Shown piece by piece: positions 46,107 through 54,044 of a stretch of DNA of 64,000 nt. The stretch is from positions 1 to 64,000 of the forward strand of contig DRFJ01000049.1 in assembly GCA_011050615.1 (NCBI GenBank). The letters are read 5' to 3'. The position numbers and the translations under genes are program-made. The stretch's first letter is position 1. The number at the start of each line of letters is the position of its first letter. A model generated the notes under the pieces. The model did no database searches, was not told where the DNA came from, and saw only the letters and a list, made by a program, of their open reading frames with translations. This DNA is from Bacteroidota bacterium. GTDB taxonomy: Bacteria > Bacteroidota > Bacteroidia > Bacteroidales > VadinHA17.

Positions 46107-46412
46107 ATGCAGCCTGGCTTAAACCAGCGTCCGGATTTAGGGGGTAGGTCCATATTGGAATTACTCTCTAATCAGTCTTGTTGTTACAATGGTGATCTGA
46201 GTGAAGACCTTCCAATAGCAAAGTCCACCTTGTCTCAACACCTTAAGGAGTTGAAGGCTGCCGGATTAATTCAGGGACAAATTGAAGGACCAAGAGTAAA
46301 ATATTGTATTAGTAAAGAAAATTGGGAAGAAGCAAGACTTCGCTTCAAAGACATTTTAGAATTTCATTTTTTTATATATTTGCTGTTCGTCGTTTTGCGA
46401 ATGACGAATTAA
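46107..46412 (+). pseudogene. ArsR/SmtB regulator with replaced N-terminus (probable remnant)
   Basis: From about 46140 the product is a normal ArsR core: SILELLSNQSCCYNGDL, the recognition helix KSTLSQHLKELKAAGLI, and the wing GPRVKYCI. The first 13 or so residues (MQPGLNQRPDLGG) do not look like the first helix of this family, and no better start codon in frame is seen. The CC pair fits an arsenite-type metal site. The stretch after RLRFKDIL runs hydrophobic into the operator region at 46386, also unlike the family. Function is doubtful; it may still bind DNA as it keeps the helix-turn-helix. Confidence 0.62.
46375..46408 (+). promoter_or_regulatory. Promoter core plus candidate ArsR operator
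   Basis: TATATTTG (46375-46382) fits the -7 element, giving a start near 46389. On top of that start lies an inverted repeat, TTCGTC (46386-46391) and GACGAA (46403-46408), that also contains TTCG-N8-CGAA (46386-46401). The same TTCG-N8-CGAA spacing occurs before arsP. It lies 24 bases before the small thioredoxin gene. An operator over the start site would repress the ars genes. Confidence 0.55.
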
Positions 46413-46431
46413 TAATTAAACACATATAATA

Positions 46432-46671
46432 ATGGAAATTAAAATATTGGGTACAGGATGTCCTAAATGCAAAACTCTGGAACAAGTTACAGGAGAAATA
46501 GTCTCTGAGCTTGGAATTGAAGCCGAAATTGTAAAAGAAGAGGATATTATGAAAATTATGGAATATGGAATTATGCATACTCCTGCACTGGTAATTAATG
46601 AAAACGTTGTTCTCTCCGGAAGAGTTCCTTCACGGGGTGATTTGGAAGATTTATTAATACAAAATCAATAA
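46432..46671 (+). CDS. Small thioredoxin-fold redox protein (TM0996/MTH895-like)
   Basis: 79 residues: GTGCPKCK, the CxxC pair at Cys10 and Cys13, then a helix, and the cis-Pro motif HTPALVIN. This family of tiny thioredoxin-like proteins often sits in metal and arsenical resistance cassettes, where it could keep a reductase or permease Cys reduced. Cytoplasmic, no signal peptide. It is followed by ArsF-, ArsG- and ArsP-like genes on the same strand. Confidence 0.9.
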   Translation: MEIKILGTGCPKCKTLEQVTGEIVSELGIEAEIVKEEDIMKIMEYGIMHTPALVINENVVLSGRVPSRGDLEDLLIQNQ

Positions 46672-46718
46672 AACACATTAACTAAGCTATATTCAATTAA
46701 TTATAAAATTTTAAACGA

Positions 46719-47132
46719 ATGAAATCAATCAGATTATTATTAGTCACTTTGTTTGTTTTGAGTTTGAACTCTTCATGTGATGCACAAACCGGGAAGGAAG
46801 TAAAAACCCCAAAGATCTCGAAATCAGATAATGTGCAAGTTTATTATTTTCACCTCACAAGCAGATGTGTTACCTGCAAGGCCATTGAAACTGTAGCATC
46901 CGAAGCTGTAGCTGGGAATTATGGTGGTGAAGTTAGCTTCACTGCATATAATATTGAAGAACCGGAAGGAGAGAAGAAGGGAAAAGAACTTGGAGTATCA
47001 GGTCAGGCACTTCTGATTGTTGGTGGCGATCAGAAAATTAACCTGACCAATGAGGCTTTTATGTATGCCCGGACAAATCCTGAAAAATTCAAGGAACTTA
47101 TAAAAGAAAAGGTTGATCCTATATTAAAATAA
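46719..47132 (+). CDS. ArsF-like thioredoxin-fold lipoprotein
   Basis: 137 residues with a lipoprotein-type signal (LNSSC, Cys20) and a periplasmic domain with RCVTCKAIE (Cys50, Cys53) and QALLIVGGDQ. It fits, from memory, the nitrophenyl compound nitroreductase subunit ArsF family, found with ArsG-like permeases. The role proposed for the ArsE-ArsF-ArsG group is reduction of nitro-aromatic arsenicals such as roxarsone and efflux of the amino product. No ArsE-like gene is visible here. It ends 3 bases before ArsG. Confidence 0.72.
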   Translation: MKSIRLLLVTLFVLSLNSSCDAQTGKEVKTPKISKSDNVQVYYFHLTSRCVTCKAIETVASEAVAGNYGGEVSFTAYNIEEPEGEKKGKELGVSGQALLIVGGDQKINLTNEAFMYARTNPEKFKELIKEKVDPILK

Positions 47133-47135
47133 CAG

Positions 47136-47837
47136 ATGGGAGAGATTCTGAACAATTTACTGGAAAATTCTTCTTTACCGTTTGTTACTGCTTTGGCCCT
47201 GGGGCTGATGACAGCAATCAGTCCCTGCCCTCTGGCTACAAATATAACGGCTATCGGCTTTATCGGGAAGGATATTGAAAACAAGAACAGGGTTTTTATC
47301 AATGGTCTGGTATATACTCTGGGCAGGGCGTTTACCTATACGCTACTGGCTTTTATCATTTTTTCAGGTGCTGATCAGTTTAAAGTTTCAGGTTGGTTTC
47401 AGCAAAATGGAGAAAAAATTCTTGGTCCCCTGCTAATTGGCATCGGCCTTTTTATGCTTGATATTATCAGGATTAAACTTCCCGGCATTAGCGCATTAAC
47501 CGATCGGTTCCAGAAGAAGGATTCAAAGTCCTACCTTGATGTCCTTTTGCTGGGTATTGTGTTCGCCCTTGCCTTTTGCCCGTATAGCGGGGTGCTCTAT
47601 TTTGGTATGCTGATACCTATGGCTATCGGATCTGCATCGGGCCTTTTTCTTCCCTTTGTTTTTGCAATCGCCACCGGTATTCCTGTAATTATATTTGCGT
47701 GGCTGCTTGCCTATACTGTATCAGGAGTAGGGAAATTGTATAAACGCCTTAAGAACTTTGATATCTGGTTCAGAAGGATAATTGCGATCGTATTTATTGT
47801 GGTTGGAATATATTATATAATAAGGATTTACCTATAA
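47136..47837 (+). CDS. ArsG-like permease (CcdA/DsbD membrane-domain family)
   Basis: 233 residues, about six hydrophobic helices. The first helix has SPCPLATN (Cys31) and the fourth LAFCPYSG (Cys148): the two Cys of CcdA/DsbD membrane domains that pass electrons across the membrane. From memory it belongs to the ArsG family of aromatic aminobenzyl-arsenical permeases. Together with ArsF-like and the small thioredoxin it could carry reducing power from cytoplasm to periplasm. Confidence 0.75.
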   Translation: MGEILNNLLENSSLPFVTALALGLMTAISPCPLATNITAIGFIGKDIENKNRVFINGLVYTLGRAFTYTLLAFIIFSGADQFKVSGWFQQNGEKILGPLLIGIGLFMLDIIRIKLPGISALTDRFQKKDSKSYLDVLLLGIVFALAFCPYSGVLYFGMLIPMAIGSASGLFLPFVFAIATGIPVIIFAWLLAYTVSGVGKLYKRLKNFDIWFRRIIAIVFIVVGIYYIIRIYL

Positions 47838-47854
47838 AAAAATTTATCAATCGT

Positions 47855-47872
47855 GTTCGTTAAGTTACGAAC
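47855..47872 (+). promoter_or_regulatory. Second candidate operator, upstream of arsP
   Basis: GTTCGT (47855-47860), 6 bases, ACGAAC (47867-47872): an inverted repeat with the same TTCG-N8-CGAA core (47856-47871) as the site at 46386. It ends 17 bases before the ArsP-like start, in the only noncoding gap of the cassette. Confidence 0.5.
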
Positions 47873-47889
47873 AATAAGTAAAATCAAAC

Positions 47890-49209
47890 ATGGAAATAAA
47901 GAAAGAATTTAAAATACTTTTCTGGATCGCAGCTGTTTTTGTAGCTGCATACTTTATGCCACTTGAGAGCCCTGTATTTAACGGAGCTGTTATGGCTATG
48001 CTTGACCTGGCAAAATGGTATGCCCGGGAGCATGTAATACTATGCTTACTGCCCGCATTTTTTATTGCAGGTGTAATCTCTGTATTTGTCAGCCAGGGAG
48101 CAGTAATGAAATATTTTGGAGCAAAAGCAAAAAAATGGGTAGCTTACACTGTTGCATCATTATCCGGGACAATCCTGGCTGTTTGCAGCTGTACCATTCT
48201 TCCGCTTTTTTCAAGTATTCATAAGAGGGGTTCAGGGCTTGGTCCTGCAATTGCATTTCTATATTCGGGACCTGCCATCAATATCCTGGCAATTATTCTT
48301 ACTGCCCGCATTCTGGGATTTGAGATGGGAATCGCAAGGATAGTTGGGGCCGTTCTGTTTGCTATAGTCATTGGTTCGGCAATGTCACTCATTTACCGGA
48401 AAGAAGAGAAGGAGAAACAGGAAGACCAGATGAGTTTTCCGGAGTTCCCGGAAAAACGACCGATGTGGCAGACAGCATTTCATTTTTTCACGCTGGTACT
48501 TATTCTTGTCTCTGCCAACTGGGGGAAACCTGCTGACGGTGTTACAAGTGGGGTCTGGTACTGGATATGGGCCAATAAATGGTATATTACATCTGCATTC
48601 AGCTTATTACTCGTTTTTTCTTTGATCCATATTCTCAAGTTAAGATGGCATTATGTAATTATTGCAGGTGTTGTCACAGCTATCTCAGCTTTTATATCTT
48701 CCTCACCTATGATTCCTGTTATAGTAGGCATAGCAGGATTAAGCATAATTACTCTGCTTGACAAGAAGGAGACTGATAACAGGGAATGGACCCTGTCGAC
48801 ATGGGATTTTGCAAAACAGATTATGCCCCTGCTCGGGATAGGTGTACTGGTAGCAGGCTTCCTGCTTGGATCAACTCATGGTGATACTGCAATGGCGGGT
48901 GTTATTCCAAATGACTGGGTTGCAAAGCTGGTAGGAGGCAACTCTGTCCTTTCAAATTTCTATGCCTCCATAGTGGGTGCATTTATGTACTTTGCCACTC
49001 TGACCGAGGTCCCTATACTGCAGGGATTGATGGTGGCAGGAATGGGCAAAGGCCCTGCTCTGGCATTGCTGCTGGCCGGCCCTTCGCTTTCACTGCCTAA
49101 TATGCTTGTAATCAGAGGAGTTATCGGAACACAAAAAACTGTGGTTTATGTATTTCTTGTAGTAGTAATGGCAACCGTAACAGGATTAATATATGGTGGT
49201 TTATTCTAA
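47890..49209 (+). CDS. ArsP-like permease (DUF318/trivalent organoarsenical efflux)
   Basis: 439 residues, about eight to ten helices. The signature AVCSCTILPLF (Cys99, Cys101) and FLYSGPAINIL are those of the permease (DUF318) family to which ArsP belongs; a second symmetric half has GALL-like LLLAGPSLSLPNM. ArsP exports trivalent methylarsenite and roxarsone(III). The Cys pair is a likely metalloid site. The family also contains permeases linked to other metals, so the substrate is inferred from the neighbours. Confidence 0.82.
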   Translation: MEIKKEFKILFWIAAVFVAAYFMPLESPVFNGAVMAMLDLAKWYAREHVILCLLPAFFIAGVISVFVSQGAVMKYFGAKAKKWVAYTVASLSGTILAVCSCTILPLFSSIHKRGSGLGPAIAFLYSGPAINILAIILTARILGFEMGIARIVGAVLFAIVIGSAMSLIYRKEEKEKQEDQMSFPEFPEKRPMWQTAFHFFTLVLILVSANWGKPADGVTSGVWYWIWANKWYITSAFSLLLVFSLIHILKLRWHYVIIAGVVTAISAFISSSPMIPVIVGIAGLSIITLLDKKETDNREWTLSTWDFAKQIMPLLGIGVLVAGFLLGSTHGDTAMAGVIPNDWVAKLVGGNSVLSNFYASIVGAFMYFATLTEVPILQGLMVAGMGKGPALALLLAGPSLSLPNMLVIRGVIGTQKTVVYVFLVVVMATVTGLIYGGLF

Positions 49210-49245
49210 TATTGATCTTTATGTAATCAGAGTCAACCAATAAAA

Positions 49246-49350
49246 ATGTTACCTGTAATTATTATAACAGCTATTCTTTTAGTAATCTCATTTATTTTCG
49301 ACAGAAAAAAACAATTTCCGGAGTTCTAAAAGGATTTAAAGTTGTGCAAC
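49246..49350 (+). pseudogene. Truncated second permease (frameshifted N-terminus)
   Basis: A 27-codon frame from ATG 49246 to stop 49327-49329 gives MLPVIIITAILLVISFIFDRKK, the first helix of the small permeases that often follow ArsP-type genes. A run of seven A's (49305-49311) precedes the stop; with one A added the frame reads DRKKTISGVLKGFKV and continues to about 49350, then meaning is lost close to the tRNA terminator. The gene is frameshifted and cut short, unless the A run is a sequencing error. Confidence 0.6.
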
Positions 49351-49393
49351 TATTCCTTCGCGGCCGTGGTCTCCGGGGATGGTTGAATCAAAC

Positions 49394-49429
49394 AAAAAAA
49401 GCCCGGTACTTTGGTACCAGGCTTTTTTT
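49394..49429 (-). terminator. Terminator of tRNA-Pro
   Basis: AAAAAAAGCC (49394-49403) pairs with GGCTTTTTTT (49420-49429), and GGTAC with GTACC further in, with one C/A mismatch and a 4-base loop. On the minus strand it lies 6 bases past the tRNA, with a T run. Confidence 0.8.
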
Positions 49430-49434
49430 GTTTG

Positions 49435-49509
49435 TCGGGATGGGGAGATTCGAACTCCCGACCCCTACGTCCCGAACGTAGTGCGCTGGCCTGACTGCGC
49501 TACATCCCG
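49435..49509 (-). tRNA. tRNA-Pro (anticodon CGG)
   Basis: On the minus strand the acceptor CGGGATG pairs with CATCCCG, discriminator A, no CCA encoded. Anticodon stem CTACG/CGTAG with loop TTCGGGA gives anticodon CGG, reading CCG (Pro). T loop GTTCGAATC in GGGAG/CTCCC; D arm GCGC-AGTCAGGCCA-GCGC. It is 85 bases from the ars permease remnant, and may be where the cassette went in. Confidence 0.94.
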
Positions 49510-49552
49510 TTGTCGCCTCCCTGGTTTCAGCGAAGGAAAACTTTGAAACATG

Positions 49553-49582
49553 CAAAAATAACCATTCAATCTTTAATGCAAA
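49553..49582 (-). promoter_or_regulatory. Promoter of tRNA-Pro
   Basis: On the minus strand TTTG (49582-49579), 18 bases, TATTTTTG (49560-49553): matches both Bacteroidota elements with correct spacing. Start near 49545, 36 bases before the tRNA. Confidence 0.6.
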
Positions 49583-49654
49583 AATAAATATTCTTCTATA
49601 TAAGGACAGTATTTTTTTTGTCGGTGTTTCGCGTTTCTCCCATAAAAACAATTC

Positions 49655-49890
49655 TGAATATTGTAAAAATGCCGGGTATGGCAGTTACGGACTTTCTTCG
49701 GATCCCAACCTTACTGAAATGGAAGTCAGGGAATTGCAGGTCGGTGATTATGGATCAAACAGTGTATTACTGAGTGGCCTTGCCGGTTTTGCAATAAAAA
49801 CCACAAAACCGAAGTCAAGGTTTAACCTCATTCACATGCAAAACGGTATTTCGAAGGCAGGTATATTCGACTATGAAGGCTCTGGTCAGG
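49655..49890 (+). pseudogene. TonB-dependent receptor-like fragment
   Basis: In one frame about 75 residues read as coding: NAGYGSYGLSSDPNLTE, VGDYGSNSVLLSGLAG, then RFNLIHMQNGISKAGIF, resembling strands and loops of a large Bacteroidota outer-membrane receptor. No start is seen and the frame runs into the end of the ABC permease gene on the other strand. The only Met (49719) is internal to the repeat-like text. I take it as a piece of a deleted gene. Confidence 0.5.
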
Positions 49891-50752
49891 GCTGTTCTTT
49901 TAAGGGTTTGTTCTTGTTTATACTCTTATACAAGATATAGCCCAGGATCAGGACCAGGCCAAGCAGGCTTATTATTACAGGGGCACTTGGTACATCAAGC
50001 TTCAGGGAGAACAATAAGCCCGCAAAAGATGCAGCTATGCCTGCCAGCCAGCCAACTATAAGCTTGCCCGTCCAGTTACCGGTGAGTAAAACAGACAGTG
50101 AGGCAGGAAGAATCAGAAAGGCAAAAACGGTTAGTATACCTGCTATCTTCACTGCCTCGACCACAACAAGGCCAAAGGAAAAATAAAACAGGAAATCCCA
50201 TAGCTTATACCTCTTAATATCAGGCTCATGATTATGAAATGATTCCGTGAGATTCATGAATTTCTTCCTGAAAACAATGTGAAAAATTCCTGTTATGGCC
50301 ACCACAATAGCCAGCCTGGCCAGTTGGGGCCCTGAAATCCACAATATTGTACCCACCAGCATGTCATGAACATGAACATCACCACCGGCACCCTTATCAA
50401 GAATTATGACTGTAAGTGTTGTGGCAACAGCATAAGCAATTCCTATTATTGCCTCCAGAGGAATTGATATTGTTTTGTGCCTCAGCAGGGTAAAAGCCAG
50501 GGAGGCAATGGAAATAAAGCCCAGTGAGAATAAGTATGGCCAGAATGCATGATCACCATGCGCCACCTCTTCATGCCCGACATTAAAAAGGACCATACCC
50601 ACTGCCGAACCCAGGGCAGCAATAGATGCAAGGGCGATATCAATAAAAATAATTTCTCTTTTAATAACATGTATACCGAAGTAGACATTTATAAGGACAA
50701 TGAGAATACAGCCAAGGAAAGGGAACAATATGAAATTCAGAGACAGCATCAT
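49886..50752 (-). CDS. Metal ABC transporter permease (ZnuB/TroCD family), second copy
   Basis: 288 residues with about eight hydrophobic helices; ABC-3 family, signature around GIAYAVATTLTVIILDKG and FLILPASLSVLLTG. It has an extra His-rich loop (NHEPDIKRY) and an acidic His patch (GHEEVAHGDHAF). It should form a heterodimer with the upstream permease for Zn2+ or Mn2+ uptake. It starts 4 bases before the end of the upstream permease. An ATPase gene does not follow; a receptor-like fragment does. Confidence 0.9.
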   Translation of the reverse strand: MMLSLNFILFPFLGCILIVLINVYFGIHVIKREIIFIDIALASIAALGSAVGMVLFNVGHEEVAHGDHAFWPYLFSLGFISIASLAFTLLRHKTISIPLEAIIGIAYAVATTLTVIILDKGAGGDVHVHDMLVGTILWISGPQLARLAIVVAITGIFHIVFRKKFMNLTESFHNHEPDIKRYKLWDFLFYFSFGLVVVEAVKIAGILTVFAFLILPASLSVLLTGNWTGKLIVGWLAGIAASFAGLLFSLKLDVPSAPVIISLLGLVLILGYILYKSINKNKPLKEQP

Positions 50753-51603
50753 TTTGCGCTTATTTGATTGTTGGATACACTGGTTTTACCGGCCCTGTTG
50801 TTAAACAGACGGGCAAAGGCAAAGAAGTAGGCTGCAATACCGATCAGGCTGACAATAGCCGGGCCGTTTGAAATATTCATGGAATATGATATGTATATAC
50901 CAAGTATTGACCCTGCTGATCCTATCAGCCAGCCCCACATTATCCTTCCCTTCCACGATGAAACAAATATCCTGCTTATGGATGCCGGGCCTATCAGCAG
51001 CATAAAGACGAGGAAAATTCCCATTACCGGTACTGATTTTACAATAATTATCCCGAATGTTATATAAAACACGAGATCGTACATTCTTGTACGCCTGAGA
51101 GAATTGCCTGTCAATGCACCATGTGAAATCTCTTTTATCCTTTTCCCCATCAGGAGGTTAATTATTATCACAGGCACAAATACCAGCAGGCAATTGAACA
51201 CGCTCTTCCATGTAACCCACAACACATTGCCTGTAATGGTTTTGGTAATATAATTTGAACCGCCCTGAATTTTTTCTGCCAGCAGTAGTGCCATACCAAG
51301 GGCTACACAATAGAAAATCCCAATTATGGCCTCCTGCGGCAGGACCTGCTTTCTTACTTTCATGAGAGAGAAGATTCCCAGTATAATAATCGTAAAAGCA
51401 TATGATACGAGCTGGGCATTGACTGAATTTTCCGCAAAACCAAGTAAGATACCAATCATGGTACCCAGGGCTGCTATCTGTGCTACGGCAATATCTATAA
51501 ATATTATACCCCTTGTTAAAATATGGTTACCAAAATAGCTTAGCATCCCGGCCAGGATAATGCAGGAAATTATCGGAGGAGCAAGAAATGCGAGGGTTCC
51601 CAT
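50749..51603 (-). CDS. Metal ABC transporter permease (ZnuB/TroCD family), first copy
   Basis: 284 residues, about eight helices, with the ABC-3 permease pattern EAIIGIFYCVALGMALLLAEK and VFMLLIGPASISRIFV. Two divergent permeases in one operon suggest a heterodimer, as in TroC/TroD. It starts 3 bases after the binding-protein gene, leaving no room for an ATPase gene between, the usual position in Tro-type operons. Confidence 0.92.
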   Translation of the reverse strand: MGTLAFLAPPIISCIILAGMLSYFGNHILTRGIIFIDIAVAQIAALGTMIGILLGFAENSVNAQLVSYAFTIIILGIFSLMKVRKQVLPQEAIIGIFYCVALGMALLLAEKIQGGSNYITKTITGNVLWVTWKSVFNCLLVFVPVIIINLLMGKRIKEISHGALTGNSLRRTRMYDLVFYITFGIIIVKSVPVMGIFLVFMLLIGPASISRIFVSSWKGRIMWGWLIGSAGSILGIYISYSMNISNGPAIVSLIGIAAYFFAFARLFNNRAGKTSVSNNQISAK

Positions 51604-51606
51604 TTT

Positions 51607-52629
51607 TTAAATATTTTGTTTAATCTGGCTTATCCAGTAATCCATCAGTTCAAAATTATTGTTGATCCCCAGTTCATTATTAACGAAAAGGGGCAGATAT
51701 ACCGCCTTTATGCCTGTCCTGTCTTCTATCATCCGGGGCGATTTCTTTTCGAAATAGTTTGCCACCAGCATCACCTTGATATCCTGTTCCTTTATAAGGT
51801 TTACCATATACTGCACATGTTTGGCTGAGGGTGGTATGCCCGGTTTGGGTTCAATGAAGCCTGCGATCTCAAGACCGAAGATATCGGCAAAATAAGCCCA
51901 GTTCTTATGATAGGCAATAACCCTGTTGCCCCGTAACGGCAGGGCTTCCTTTAACCAGCCCCCCAGCAGGTCAACAAGCTTCCTTCCCTGGTATTCCCTG
52001 TCCAGGAAAGTAAATAGCGTATGGTTATGGAGGAGACCCGAAAGTGTTTCTCCTCCGAACATATTAACCAGTTCATCCCCAAAAAGAGCCCTGTCAACCC
52101 TGTCAATAAAATCATCCCTGTTCTGCTCATAGAAAGCGGCATTCTGGGGATCAACCTTTATAAGACCCACAGTGATATTCCTGGCAATTATTTTCCAGTT
52201 CAGGGGACTTGTATTTATATGTGGATTCCCCATCAGGTGAACGTCTCCTTCACTTCTATCGGCCTTCTCCGGTTTATCAAGTATCTCCACCCCATCCGAA
52301 ACTGCCACAAAGCCAATAGCACCATCCATAATGTTACGGTTACGGGCCTTATCCAGAAGGGTGGCCGACCATTGTTCCAGGTCCATTCCCGTTGTTATCC
52401 ATATATCCGCCTTATTGAGCATCATGGCATAGCTTGGCTTGGGTGGTATAAAATGCGGATCGGATTCACCTTTTGATATCATCTCTACTACAGCATTCCC
52501 TTTAGCTATCTCCGAAGCTATAGATGCATAATCGGAAAAGGAACATACTATCCTTATCTGGTTCTTTTGGGCTGCCATTGCTGAAATTGTTATCAGGGCA
52601 AGCAGCACACTTATAATTTGCTTTCTCAT
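51607..52629 (-). CDS. Metal ABC transporter substrate-binding protein (ZnuA/TroA-like)
   Basis: 340 residues with a signal peptide (ends ISAMAAQ). A cluster A-I periplasmic binding protein: three candidate metal His are in SDPHF, GNPHIN and AYHKNW, with a later acidic region. There is no His-rich loop like that of ZnuA of E. coli. It would pick up zinc or manganese in the periplasm. It starts 33 bases after the outer-membrane protein gene. Confidence 0.9.
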   Translation of the reverse strand: MRKQIISVLLALITISAMAAQKNQIRIVCSFSDYASIASEIAKGNAVVEMISKGESDPHFIPPKPSYAMMLNKADIWITTGMDLEQWSATLLDKARNRNIMDGAIGFVAVSDGVEILDKPEKADRSEGDVHLMGNPHINTSPLNWKIIARNITVGLIKVDPQNAAFYEQNRDDFIDRVDRALFGDELVNMFGGETLSGLLHNHTLFTFLDREYQGRKLVDLLGGWLKEALPLRGNRVIAYHKNWAYFADIFGLEIAGFIEPKPGIPPSAKHVQYMVNLIKEQDIKVMLVANYFEKKSPRMIEDRTGIKAVYLPLFVNNELGINNNFELMDYWISQIKQNI

Positions 52630-52662
52630 ATATCCTGTTTATTAAATTTTATTTACATCTTA

Positions 52663-53940
52663 TCAGTAGGCCTCGTGCTTATGCGGGCCCATTGCCCATG
52701 AGAACTGTATTACAAGGGTATGATTTGAAGGGTATGCGCCCTCTCTTTCAGGAAGGTAGGCAATAGCCCTTGAATTATACTGGTATTGTATCCGGTAAAA
52801 AACAAATTCGCTTTGCCAGAAATCAAAATTAAGCGAATAATCCCACTCATGCTGTTCATTATCATAGGGCATCTCGCTGTATCCTATCCTGCCACCCACC
52901 CAGATACGTGAATTTAATTTACGGTGAACAAGAGAATAGAAGCCCTTGCTTCTCACAATTCCGGCAGGAGTTTCATTATACCCGTAATACAATTCTGTTT
53001 TCCAGTCAAATGATTTATATTTTGCAGTCCCGGGAGGTTCCCATTTATAGTGCAGCCCAAAACTTCCAATGCAGGTGTTTGAGCCTGTAACCCCGTCATT
53101 CTTCCCCGCAATGGCACTGAAAACATACTCAATATAACTGGAATTTGAAATATCATAATAATTTTTCCAGTGCCCAACATAAGCCAGGTTAACACTTTTA
53201 TCTGATGAATAACTGAGGTTATCATTTATGTTTATGAGGGAAAAATCGAAGGAGCTTGCATCGGAAAATAATATCCCTGGAAGCATGAAATTTACTGCAG
53301 CACCCATGCCGTTAAAGCCGTCCAGTCCAAAATAATTTACGCAGGCCCTGGGCCTGTCAAACTGTGGCAGGGCATGTGTATGGTGCCTGTTAAGAAGTCC
53401 GAATTCAGGAAAGAAAACCCCACCTTTCAATGACATTTTGAGAGGAAGGTTCAGAATCTCCATATAAGCTTCTTCAACAGACAGCCCCTCATCGCTGATA
53501 TCCAGGAAAGCCTTGCCGCGTGCGAAAGGGTCTAGAGCAGAAGTAAAAGACATTTCCAGGCTCCTCATAAATAAACCATTGCTCCCATGCGTCCTTTCAC
53601 CCGGCTCTGATGTCACTTCATCCTGCGCTGATGCTACTGATCCGAAAAAATCACCCAGTACACTTATGTTTGGGTTTAATCCCTGCTGCTGCCGTACCCC
53701 GCTATGGAACTTTTTTGAAATGTCAATATCCTCTTTCTTCTTCCTGTCCGAAAGCATATCAGCTTCCTCAAGCAACCTGGCCAGTTCGTCTTCCTTCTTT
53801 TTCTCATCCGCTGCAGCCTCCAGCTTTTCTATCCTGTCAAGCAAGCGCCTGTAATCAAGAGTGTCAGGTATCGTCTTTTCCTGCCCAAAAATCAAAGCAC
53901 CACTGAAATACAGGAAAAAAATTACTAAAAAATGTTTCAT
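52663..53940 (-). CDS. Outer-membrane beta-barrel protein with coiled-coil N-terminus
   Basis: About 425 residues from the Met at 53940, which starts a signal peptide (ends ALIFGQ). A charged Lys/Glu-rich coiled-coil (about 25-75) precedes a barrel of alternating strands (MSLKGGVFFPEFGLLNRHHTHALP, YYGYNETPAG, WDYSLNFDFWQSEFVFYRIQYQYN) and a C-terminal FSWAMGPHKHEAY with His residues. The HHTHALP and C-terminal HKH suggest metal contact. Placed in the metal uptake operon it is a candidate outer-membrane metal importer, not of the TonB receptor type. The start at 53985 is not used since it adds residues before the signal peptide. Confidence 0.75.
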   Translation of the reverse strand: MKHFLVIFFLYFSGALIFGQEKTIPDTLDYRRLLDRIEKLEAAADEKKKEDELARLLEEADMLSDRKKKEDIDISKKFHSGVRQQQGLNPNISVLGDFFGSVASAQDEVTSEPGERTHGSNGLFMRSLEMSFTSALDPFARGKAFLDISDEGLSVEEAYMEILNLPLKMSLKGGVFFPEFGLLNRHHTHALPQFDRPRACVNYFGLDGFNGMGAAVNFMLPGILFSDASSFDFSLININDNLSYSSDKSVNLAYVGHWKNYYDISNSSYIEYVFSAIAGKNDGVTGSNTCIGSFGLHYKWEPPGTAKYKSFDWKTELYYGYNETPAGIVRSKGFYSLVHRKLNSRIWVGGRIGYSEMPYDNEQHEWDYSLNFDFWQSEFVFYRIQYQYNSRAIAYLPEREGAYPSNHTLVIQFSWAMGPHKHEAY

Positions 53941-54044
53941 TTGTTTTTTATACTTAAATCTGGTTCTCCCTTCCTCAATCGCCACAACAACATAAGGGTT
54001 TTAAGGCAAGGGATTTAAAAACTAGGTTTTCCTTGTAATGATTA

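Noticed and set aside
49388-49651. Open frame over tRNA-Pro and its terminator on the minus strand
   Set aside because: The cloverleaf and terminator explain the sequence; the peptide looks random.
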